From: Oikopleura dioica
Lineage: Eukaryota; Chordata; Appendicularia; Copelata; Oikopleuridae
Length of the DNA: 64,000 nucleotides
Assembly (NCBI GenBank): GCA_907165135.1
Contig: OU015566.1
Span: forward strand, 808,501 to 872,500
Reading direction: 5' to 3'
The translations under genes were made by a program, and so were the position numbers. Under the pieces are notes generated by a model. That model saw only the letters and a program-made list of their open reading frames with translations. It was not told the DNA's origin and made no database searches. Every line of letters starts with the position of its first letter. Position 1 is the stretch's first letter. Shown in pieces: positions 55,391-64,000 of this stretch.

Positions 55391-57285
55391 AAAAAACTGG
55401 TTTTAATTTTGACTTTCCTGGCAAAAGAACCCATTTTTTACTCTTTTTTTCAATTTTTCTCTTATTTATTTCAATAATTTCAATAATTTTCCGTGATTTT
55501 TGAAAAGTGTCATTTGCATTAAACAACGCTAGATCGTTTACTCTTTTGATTCAATATTCACTCACTCAGAGCGCGCGGCCTGTGTGTGCCCAAAGCTTCT
55601 GCCTGTTTACCCGGCCGCGCAGGAAAATCGCAAGTCCACTGTTTCAGAAAGACTCGGCAAGGACAAAAATCAAAAAAGCAAAAAAGAAAGAGCAAAGTCC
55701 AAGTTTGAGGTCGAGGAGATTAATTGCCATGGGAAGAGAGAGGAAAATTTTAATGGGCTGCAAACAATACTAGCTCTTGATTGAAGCAGTCCTTATCAGC
55801 TGATTGTGAAGGACCCGGGAATCGAAAGATCAGTGAAGTGGATTATTTTAAAATTTAAAAATAAAATTCATCTAAAATTGAAAATATAGATATTCTTTGA
55901 ATTATTTTTTAAGGCTATTTTCAAGTTAATTTATAATTAATAATAAAATTATATTAATTCTGATTTTAATAAAATTAAAATAAATTTTAATAAACCAATA
56001 AATAATTTATAATAAAGCCGTCTCAGCATTGTAAAATTAAAAAGTACACTCATCGGCCCTATTTCATGGGAACCTCGTCACTCTCGATAGTCAAAAATAA
56101 GCCAAGGTTATGAAAACACGATTCTTGCGCAACCAAGCCTTATTTATAAATAAACTTTCATTCATTTTCAATAAGAAATCTCCCGAAATGAATATTCGTT
56201 CTTTTCTTTATTTAAAATATTATATTTTGAAAAGTTTCCTAAAAAGAGGTGCTGCTAAAAACTAAATTCAGGTGTCGTAACAAAAGCACACCCGCCGGGT
56301 AGGGGCTTTTGTTTGCGATCATCGTTTATGTCGGTGATTACTTTTTTATTCTTTTTGAACTTTTTAGGTGAAAGGGTATGAAAGCTCAAATTTTTAAAAA
56401 TTTAAGGACTTACTTTTCATAAGATTCCAGCGTCGCCGCTTTCTTCAATTCTTCCAAAATCGTAATTTTCTTTTCTTCTTTATCTCTTTTTTCTTCAAAA
56501 TAAATCTCTATTATCGCTTAACCAAAAAACACTTAGTGTGATTTTTAACTCTTGAAAGGAAATAGTTGCAAACCAGCTTCAAGAAGACGAGATAAAAAAA
56601 CGCGCAAGGCGGTAGCGCAGCGGGGATTTTCGCGTTTCAGATGCGGAGCGCCGTCTAGCCGCGAATAGCGCTGGCCCGATCCGACCCGGCCCAAGTTCGA
56701 GCAGAATCGAGCGACACAAGAGCCGCTTGATCTTCTTCAACAGCTTCCGGTCAAGGGGCGAAGTCAAGAATTATTGGCAAGGGCGACTTAGGGAGCTCTT
56801 TTTCGAAGGCGTGTTTTTTCGAGTCGAGAATTTCTGGCCTCCTGCTTTAAAAAAAATTTAAATTTAAATTTAATAAGGGTGTCACTTAGTTAACTCAAAT
56901 TTTTTGATTATTGAAATAAACAGTAACTGCCCCTTTGAAAAAAAAATTCGACCCAAAAACACCTGCTGCCGGATCAACCCTTTTTTCAATCAAGGCCATC
57001 ACGTCACGGATATTTAGGTGATAATCGCTTGCTCAAGATCAGCTGTTTATGAGAATCATCTTTCTCAAACTCAAAAATAATTAGAAGAAATTTGACTTGA
57101 ACAAGTTCAAGCTCGTTTCTTTCTAGAAGAAACCGTGGATGACTCTTTCCGGGTTTTCGTTCAATCGGGAAGTGCGGCCGCATGAAATCACAAATTTGCC
57201 ACGAGCTGGAGCGATGCCAGCGGCGGCACATGTACCTCGGCTTATGAAATAATGCAAGTGTGAATAAGCTGACCCTGTCTTTTTG
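55391..57285. other. Gene-poor region with one GC-rich patch
   Basis: No gene is supported. It includes AT-rich tracts (55840-56020, 56860) and the GC-rich patch at 56590-56770. Confidence 0.4.
56590..56770. other. GC-rich island with tRNA-like promoter boxes
   Basis: About 60 percent GC in AT-rich surroundings. On the plus strand GGTAGCGCAGCGG (56611-56623) resembles a tRNA A box and AAGTTCGAGCAG (about 56693-56704) a B box, but the spacing is too wide for a simple tRNA and no cloverleaf is evident. The minus strand is open for about 62 codons without an ATG. It could be a tRNA-derived SINE remnant or an unknown RNA. Confidence 0.25.
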
Positions 57286-58125
57286 GCTACTCCCGCATTT
57301 CCCAAAATCCTGGATTTCCCAAATCCTGGATTTCTCAAAATCCTGAATTTCTCAAATCGCCAAATCAGGATTCTGCCGATTCTGGATTTTGGGAAATGCA
57401 GGATTGGGAAAAGCAGGATTTTGAGAAATTAAGGATTTAGCTTAAATTGGTCTCCGTTTGCCCGAAAAGAAGCCGATTCTGGCTTCTTTAACCCCAATCC
57501 TGGCTTCACCAACTTCAATCATGTCTTCTCCAATATCATTGATATTTTATCAATCATGGGTTCTCCATCGTCAATTCTGGTACATCGTCAATCCTAGCTT
57601 CACCGACTTAAATCATGGCTTCTCCAATGTCAATCCCGGCTTCATCGACGTCAATCCCGACTTCTTCAATGTCATCATTTTCAATCACGGCTTTTCCAAC
57701 AATAATCTAATCTTGGATAAGCCATGATCGACATTCAAGAAGCAATAATAGAGAACTGAGAAGCCGGGACTGACATCTGAAAAGCTAGGATTGAAAAAAG
57801 TGACGACCGGATCGGATTTAAAGAAGCCGGGATAGACGCTGGAGATGCCAAGATTGACGTATGTAAAGCTAGGATCGAAATTGTTGAAGCCAGGATTGAA
57901 GTTGGTGAAGTCGGGATAGACTGTGGAGAAGCCAAGAAATAAAAGTTATATGATCAATCAATTCAAATTTGGTAAAGCAAGAAAACTGACTCAAAAGAAA
58001 AAATAATCCCGCATTTCCCAAAATCCTGAATCGGCAGAATCCTGATTTGGCGATTTGAGAAATTCAGGATTTTGAGAAATCCAGGATTTGGGAAATCCAG
58101 GATTTTGAGAAATGCGGGAGCAGCC
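57286..58125. mobile_element. Foldback-like element with short tandem repeats
   Basis: The outer inverted arms are made of AAATCCTGGATTT-type words (TCCCGCATTTCCCAAAATCC left, complement right). The inner part (57460-57950) is about 21-24-bp repeats of GGCTTCACCAACTTCAATCCT that switch orientation near 57725. The string CCTGTCTTTTTGGCTAC stands directly before the left end and, with one extra G, after the right end. Confidence 0.6.
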
Positions 58126-58141
58126 TGTCTTTTTGGGCTAC

Positions 58142-58475
58142 GCAACCTGTGCAGAAAACCTGACTCAGAGACCCTGACACAGGGACCTTGACTAAGAAAC
58201 CCTGACTCAGGGTCTTAAAGACCTTAAATTAAAAGCCGCAAAGCAGCTTTTTTTAATAACGATTTCGCTATGCGGCTTTTGATTCAAGGTCATTAAGAAC
58301 CTGAGTCAGGTTCCTGAGTCAAGATTCCTGAGTGAGGGTCCCTGAATCAGGTTTTTAAAGATTTGAAATCCAAAGCCGCGTTGCGGCTTTTTAGAAAATG
58401 AAGCCGCTACGCGGCTTTTGATTTACAGTCTTTAAGACCCTGACTCAGGTACCCCAGGTTCTTTACACAGATTGC
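58142..58475. mobile_element. CCTGAGTCAGG-family palindromic element, 334 bp
   Basis: The ends GCAACCTGTGCAGAAAACC and GGTTCTTTACACAGATTGC are inverted. Inside are repeated CCTGACTCAGG words and AAAGCCGC...GCGGCTTT hairpins, as in the element used as an intron at 33891-34114. Confidence 0.65.
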
Positions 58476-58942
58476 CCAGAATTCTTTTCGATTCGGCAAA
58501 AATAACGCGGTTTAATTTCTGTTTTCTCAGAAATCGTGAGAATTTCCCCGAAAATCAAAAATCACCGAACTGAAAAAAGAGGATAATAAAAGGGCAAGCG
58601 CGCGAAAATCGTAAATAACGAGAATTGAGTGAGGTTGATCATTTCTATTTGCGATCATCTTAAAAGGAGAAGCTTCACTTTCCCAGCTCAAGGGGCGATC
58701 CATCAGAGTGTTGAGTGAGAAAAGGCAAAAAGACTTATTTGAACACTTCAAACGAAAAAGGGAAAATCAATCATAAACTCATCTCTCATTACAAACTCGG
58801 ACACTTCTTTTGAAAAAGTGACCATATGCAAGATCGAGTTTGGGACTCATCATGGCCGTCTCTTTTGACGGTGAATTTTTAATTGAGCATAATTGCGAGT
58901 ATTTTAAAAAGCTCGAACTTTGCAGAAAAAAATGATAAAATT

Positions 58943-59100
58943 ATGAAAGTGAAAAAAGTGAAGAAAACGAAAGTTGTTCCGTTTCAAAAGTGCTCAACTC
59001 CAGTCGAAAATGATATTCGAGCCGGAAATTTGGAAAAATCAACGATTTCAAGTGCCTCGAGAATTTCTAGCTTTCCTTCATGGAGCTCATTTTCTTCCAG
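58943..59100 (+). CDS. Possible orphan exon, basic Ser-rich
   Basis: An ATG begins a Lys-rich then Ser-rich frame (MKVKKVKKTKVVPFQK...SSFPSWSSFSS) ending at TTCCAG|GTGAGC, a good donor. No matching downstream exon was found before the next gene, so this may be a gene fragment. Confidence 0.25.
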
Positions 59101-59133
59101 GTGAGCTTTTTTGGGTTAGCGTTAGGTTTAAAG

Positions 59134-59153
59134 TTAGGGTTAGGGTTAGGGTT
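59134..59153 (+). repeat. Interstitial TTAGGG repeat
   Basis: Three TTAGGG units in a row, with diverged GGTTAG/GTTAGG words just upstream. TTAGGG is the usual animal telomere unit, but the tract is too short to imply a chromosome end. Confidence 0.5.
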
Positions 59154-59207
59154 GTCCCAAAAAAATTGAGGGAGGTATCTGAGATACGGTATCTCAGATA
59201 CTGTATC

Positions 59208-59353
59208 TCAAACCGACAAAAAATTTCGAAAAATTTTGCATAGAAATCTTCAACCAATCAGAAGCCTGGATTCGCCTTATCGGCCAATCAGCAGCCAAAT
59301 AATCGCCCACGCAAAATTAATCAAAATTTTTTGTCAGTCCCTAACGCCACCCC
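59208..59353. mobile_element. Mutator-like MITE
   Basis: Family interior with TCAACCAATCAGAAGCCTGG and GGCCAATCAGCAGCC. It ends GACGCCACC-like (AACGCCACCCC). The left end is blurred by GTATCTCAGATAC repeats. Confidence 0.6.
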
Positions 59354-59380
59354 GAAAACTGGCCAATGGCCATCTCTTAA

Positions 59381-60008
59381 GGAGGTAGTCCTCGCTTTTT
59401 GCGATTTCGGCGCTTTTTGAACAGCGCTCACACAAAGTTGGGCTTATAAAGGAGGATGAAAACTTCTGTTTTAGAAACGTCTATCCTAGGTCTAGAGTTG
59501 CCAATCCACAAAAGAAAATTATATTTATCTAGCTAGAGAGCAATTTATTAAGATATCTCTGCCGAAATCGTCATTTTGACCAATTTTTGAACACGCGTAG
59601 AACCATCAAAATACAATCGCAAATTCGAGCCCTATTTATTTTTAGAAAGTTTATACGCTGGTCTAAAGTTGCCATATAATAAAATTAAGAAATTCAAAAA
59701 AATTTTTATGTAATACGATCGATCAAACCATGAGTCTCGAAAACTTGAAAAAAATGAGTTTTTGAAAAAAGGTTTATCTTATATTACCTTCACACCAGAG
59801 AGATTATTTATCATTTTCATACTCTTGAGAATTTCTCGTTTTTAAAATTTTTCATCAAAATCTCACTTTTCATTTGCGATTTTGGGGGCTTTTCTCTGAC
59901 ATTTGAAAAAACTGACCAACACAAAAATTGTAACTTTTCTTACGAGCATTCAGAATCTGGAAAGAAAATTTGAAAATTCCGATTTTCTCAAAAGCGAGGA
60001 CTACCCCC
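59381..60008. mobile_element. TTAA-flanked MITE, 628 bp
   Basis: Bounded by TTAA at 59377-59380 and 60009-60012. The inverted ends read GGAGGTAGTCCTCGCTTTT and, from the right, GGGGGTAGTCCTCGCTTTT. No coding capacity. Confidence 0.75.
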
Positions 60009-60300
60009 TTAAAGGGTTAGGGTTAAAATTAGGTTATGAATCATAACTTATGATAAAGATTTCAGTGTTGGCAACTCCTCTTTAAAATTTCTCAGCAGCA
60101 TCAGAAAATACTTGGACGAAAAATACGCCCCTGGAAGTTGACCGAAAAATGCATCACCTGTTTTCCTTCGCGCTTTTATCTGAGTAATAAATAACAAAGT
60201 TGAGATTTATGCTCCCTAATGCGTGTCATCAGGCTCTGTAAATCCTGATTAACGCCAATAGCATCCGCGTTACAAAAAAGTTCCTTCTTCAAAAGAGAGG

Positions 60301-61068
60301 ATGAATTCTACTGAAGCAAATGCGTTTTTTCACGGTTTCGAGAGGGATTTATGCTATTGTTCTGGAGACTCAAACATAGAAAATGATCAAGAATATTCAA
60401 AATTGTCTTTTTTATGCTTTTATTTATCATTGAACAAGACATTCCCGCTGGATACAAAATTGTGCTCGTCGAAATTGGGCGCCAATTTCTATAGAATAAG
60501 AGTGTTTAAGGACCCCCCGTCAACAATTTTCGAAAAATCTATTTTCGGAATTTCAGAATTTTGACCCCGGAAATGGATTTTTCAGGTCAAAAAACGATTT
60601 TGAGGCTTCATTTTTTGGGGGTCTATCTTGACTCTAACACCTTCAAAATCGCGTTTGAAAATCGGACTTTTTGACGAAAAATGACGAAAAAGACCCAATT
60701 TTGCTATAATATGATATTTTTATTGGTTAAAAAAGTTCTCCGAACAAGTTTTTATGATAAATTGAACTTCCAGGAACACTAAGAAGCCAAAATATGGCTT
60801 TTTTGAAATTTTCGATTTTTGAGGAAAATTGTTGACGGGGGGTCCTTAAATTTGAAAAATCAGAAGCATCCGAAAATTTCTATCATTATTTTCTTCAAGC
60901 TTGTTGGTTTTCCTTGCCATCGCCGGAGTCTTTTACATGCTGCATCCTTATACAACTCCTGAAAACTGCAATGCCTGCAAGACGATGATGATTTACAGAA
61001 TGACCGGTAAACGACCTCAAGTGAAGCAAAATATTCTTCAACGAAGGAAATCAAATTTTGAAATTTAA
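60301..61068 (+). CDS. Small single-pass membrane protein
   Basis: An ATG at 60301 begins a soluble stretch (MNSTEANAFFHGFERDLCYC...NDQEYSKL). After an intron whose acceptor is at about 60865, a transmembrane segment follows (FSSSLLVFLAIAGVFYML) and then a Cys-containing, basic tail (PENCNACKTMMIYRM) to TAA at 61066-61068, with AATAAA soon after. The donor is uncertain: GT at 60405 or one just before the TTAA element both keep frame. No family is recognised. A transposon (60510-60845) lies within the intron. Confidence 0.45.
60510..60845. mobile_element. TTAA-flanked MITE, 336 bp, inside a gene
   Basis: Bounded by TTAA at 60506-60509 and 60846-60849. The ends GGACCCCCCGTCAACAATTT are perfect inverted copies. 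Related in interior sequence to the element at 9501-9824. Confidence 0.85.
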
Positions 61069-61325
61069 AAAATTCATTCTGAACTTCTGAAATAAAACGA
61101 AATAGCAAAATTTGATCGTTTTTTCTATTGAAACTTCCCATATTATATGCCAAGGAGATAAATATAGATATTTCATCAGCATTTCAATCATCGATTTGTT
61201 TCGCCCTGGGCCAGGGAAATTGTGGGAGGAGACAGCCGGGTAAGCTCTGATCAAAAGTCCATTGCCAAAGTGTCAAAATTTTCTGCTCAGAAAAAAAAAA
61301 CAGAGAGAAAAATGAAAAATTGAAG

Positions 61326-62225
61326 ATGACGGAAAACATGGATTTCATGCTGCTTTCAATGTAAAAAATGAATCAATTCGTTGAATCCGCGAAACTTTTG
61401 TTTTCAGGCTTTTAAAATGCAAGAAAATTGGAAACAAGGAAGAATTAAAGAAAAAATTTAACGAAAGTAAAGCGAAAATTGAAATTGCGCAAACAAAGCG
61501 ACCGGAAAAACGAGATCGGAGAGAAATTCTTGAAAATGGTCACATGATCTCTTCTTCCAGGAATTTTCTTTCTTCCAAAAGAGCTTATGTTAATGGTATC
61601 AGCTCTTTTATTCAACATAATCTGTAACATCTTTAGATTATCTGCCGCGAATTTCCTCGACACCAAAACGCATCCGAACTTCACGAACAACTGACAGAAG
61701 CAACAGTTATTCGTTACCAGAGCCGATTCTTGAGATCAGCGAAATTCGTCCTCCGACTTTTGACTCCCGAATTTCTCCGGTTCAAGAAGCAAACAATGAT
61801 TTCAAGCCGCCCGTTTTTGAAGCTCCAAAAGGTAGGGGGCTAGTTCAGTCAAAGGGAGTTAGAAACAAGTCTCAAACGGGAGCCTGTGTTTTGTAACTGA
61901 GCATTTCTCTCTAGAAATCACCACAGAAGCAGCAGAAACTCAAACTTGTTCATCTCTTAATCATTCATCAACACAGACTGACGAGCTGAACGACATCGTA
62001 TTTGAACGAACAATTTCAGAAAACTCTACATCAGGTCATTTTTCTTTCTTATTTTTCCTTTCTCATCGTTGTTTTCTAGATGCTTCAACATCAACCTGGT
62101 TCCAAATGATCGAACTCACCCAACCAGTTCCGCCAGAAATGGAAGAAATAGAAGCAAGAGATGCGTCAACGCAAACTGAAATCAACGAAGAAAATACGAG
62201 AAAATCTTTTTTTGGACTCTTTTGA
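61326..62225 (+). CDS. Unrecognised disordered protein
   Basis: Exons 61326-61360, 61408-61595, 61637-61831, 61915-62034 and 62080-62225 give 227 residues, all introns GT-AG. A short hydrophobic start (MDFMLLSMLL) is followed by a basic helical part (KEELKKKFNESKAKIEIAQ) and then a Ser/Thr/Pro/Glu-rich tail. The tail carries repeated TQT elements (ETQTCS, STQTDEL, STQTEINEE) that resemble dynein light chain LC8-binding TQT motifs. An LC8 link is an inference. It lies 257 bp after the small membrane-protein gene and converges on guanine deaminase. Confidence 0.6.
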
Positions 62226-62262
62226 GATCGAAGTGAATACTTTATTAAAATAAAAAGGAGAA

Positions 62263-64000
62263 TTAGGAAGAGAAAACTTCCTTGCCTCGAACAAAGACAT
62301 TTTTGATTGATCTTGGATCAGCACAGTGGATGAATCTCTCCAACAGCTCATCTAGAAATAATGAAGTCAAAAGACACTAAACAAGACTTTTTACCTGGGC
62401 TGTCATTTTCCAAAAACGCAGTCTCCAAACTCGCCCCAACATCAGCAATAACAGCGTCAAATTCTTTTCCGACTTCGAGTGATCCAACTTGATCGTCGAT
62501 TTTGAGAGCTTTGGCGCCGTTTAGTGTTCCAAAGATAAAGGCTTTCTTGAAGTTCAGGTACGAAGTTGTTTGCTTGTTCTTGATCGTGTTGATTTTCGAG
62601 GAAAGCTCAGCATATCGCATCGCATCGACCATTGAAGCAGATGTTCCGCCGGAAACATCGGTGCCTAGAAAATGCTCAACCCATTCAGTGTGAGGTTTTT
62701 ACCCAAAGCAATATTGACATTTGCATCATCTGCGACCTTGTGGTCCAAGACACCACTCATCAAGGCAAAATTCGAATCTGGGCAATGAACGATCGAAGCT
62801 CCTTTTTCACTCATCTTCTTTCTCTCAGCATCTGTCAGGTAAATACTGTGGGCTACAGGGAGATAAGATGATAGTGTTAGAAAACTTTTCTTACCAAGAA
62901 GACATCGATCAGAAACAAGGCCGTACTTGTCGTAGACATCAAGGTATCCATCGTTCGGAAAAAGTTCCTAAAAATTTGAATACTGGAAAGCCGAAAAAAT
63001 CACCTTCATCAACTGAATTTCGCCTTCATTCTCCGAAATATGCGTTTGAATCGCCATATTTTCCTCCTTCGCCATCTTGCCCAAGCTTTCCATCAGAGAT
63101 GGCGAGCAAGAAACGGCAAATCTCGGCGTTATGATTGGCTCGACCAACGAATTTCCCAACCCACGTATTTCTCGAGCGGCCCAGGCGGTATCCACAACCG
63201 ACTCAGCTGTTTTCTCCAACTAAAGGAAAGGTTTTTTTTGAAAGACCAAAAGTTATTACGTAATAAGTCGCGAGGGGATTACTGTCGATATTGCATTTTC
63301 CGACGTATGCTCGCTGGCCTTGCTCGGAACATTGAATCGCCAGGGCTTTTGATTGGCCAAAAATGAAATTTCAACCATCCGGTAAACGGAAATTTCGCCC
63401 AATTCCTAAAGCATCATCCTTATAAATCGTCCCAAAATAGCAAGCCGTTGTCGTTCCGCGAGAAAGAGTCGATCGAACCACAGCAGCGTTCATCTTTTCC
63501 GAAAAATTCTTGTCCGCGAATTTCGACTCGAGAGGAAAAGTATATGTGGTCAACCAGTCGAGGAGGGGGAGATCTTGATGCGCGCCGATGTTGCCGAATT
63601 GCGGGGCGTGAAGATGGGCATCGATAAAACCCGGCATCAGAAGAGAATATGGACCGAGCTTTTTGACGGTTTTTTTTGGAGTTAGGGTTATGCTAAGGAT
63701 TTATGCAATTCGTGAGCGATAAAACTGATTCCTTGATGATTTCACCATCGTATCTCGCGACGATTTCATCCTTGTTTCCAGAGGCGTTTATGATTCCATG
63801 AGAGTCTTTTCAGAGGTTTTTCCTTAGATTCTTGAGTCTTTGAAGAACTTGATTTTTAGGAGGATTATCACCCGGAACTTTTTTTCTAATAATTATTGAA
63901 AACCTTTTCCTACAACAACAGCCCAATCATTTTTCGTCAATTCTCCTGCCGGATCGGTTCCAACCACAATTTTCCCGACAAAAATTTTGTCTCCTTCGCT
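62263..64000 (-). CDS. GDA: Guanine deaminase, 5' end outside window
   Basis: Minus-strand exons: 63910->64000, 63839-63877, about 63727-63805, 63406-63692, 63260-63345, 63004-63219, 62894-62967, 62703-62852, 62395-62664, 62263-62351. The enzyme hydrolyses guanine to xanthine and ammonia using one zinc. The zinc site PGFIDAHLHAPQ, the LPLLDWLTTYTFPLE loop, the QTHISEN histidine, the AHSIYLTDAE histidine and the metal Asp in GTDVSGG are all visible, and the C-terminal VFVRGKEV matches the family. Three introns (63878-63909, 63806-63838, 63346-63405) have no GT at the required position and fit GA-AG. The junction between about 63727 and 63692 is not resolved. Confidence 0.88.

Noticed and set aside
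55507-55784. Open frames of 88 and 66 codons
   Set aside because: Overlapping frames with no domain, splice support or codon bias; surrounding sequence is repeat-like.
1-64000. CRISPR arrays, bacterial operons, ribosome binding sites
   Set aside because: The direct repeats seen are transposon satellites without spacer structure, and the genes are intron-rich and eukaryotic.
1-64000. Recognisable tRNA or rRNA genes
   Set aside because: No cloverleaf with correctly spaced A and B boxes and no rRNA sequence was found; the only candidate (56590-56770) is too irregular to call.

Overview
The window looks like nuclear DNA of an animal, most likely an appendicularian tunicate (Oikopleura-type larvacean). 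The evidence is: animal-type proteins (thrombospondin type 1, C-type lectin, TGEKP-linked C2H2 zinc fingers, a Dbl/PH RhoGEF, a TRPA-type channel, a rhomboid); dozens of introns of only about 35-50 nt; and several introns that keep the reading frame only with GA-AG or GC-AG ends, a known peculiarity of Oikopleura. Unlike the most compact larvacean genomes, this segment is heavily loaded with non-autonomous DNA transposons. The species is an inference. All exon joins below are hand-made and unchecked by cDNA, but almost every model closes exactly in frame.

Layout. 0-18.8 kb is gene-dense: a kinase-like gene cut by the window start, a disordered-protein gene, a TSP1/C-type-lectin surface protein, a zinc-finger gene whose intron is packed with transposons, a rhomboid (minus), an EF-hand protein (minus), a second kinase-like gene ending in a UBA-like domain, and an inositol polyphosphate kinase (minus). 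18.8-26.5 kb holds a nested hAT-type element, a CUB membrane protein and a Ly6-type protein (minus) with repeat-filled introns. 26.57-32.11 kb is one 5.54-kb foldback transposon with an 8-bp target duplication and two opposed arrays of a 57-bp repeat. 33.3-44.5 kb is again gene-dense: a small multi-pass membrane protein (minus) with a transposon acting as an intron, then a plus-strand run of an unknown helical protein, a kelch protein, a TRPA-type channel without ankyrin repeats, a long-chain acyl-CoA dehydrogenase and a type II membrane protein. 44.7-51.0 kb is a RhoGEF gene (minus). 51-60 kb is gene-poor and made largely of palindromic elements. 60.3-64 kb carries two small plus-strand genes and guanine deaminase (minus), which runs off the window.

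I see no pathway that joins the genes. The unifying theme is the relation between short introns and transposons. Elements sit inside introns whose pre-insertion length can be read off the sequence (42 and 46 nt), and one element supplies the intron's splice sites from its own inverted repeats. At least four element classes can be told apart by their target duplications: 8-bp hAT-like, TTAA piggyBac-like, about 10-bp Mutator-like, and a palindromic family with CCTGAGTCAGG ends.
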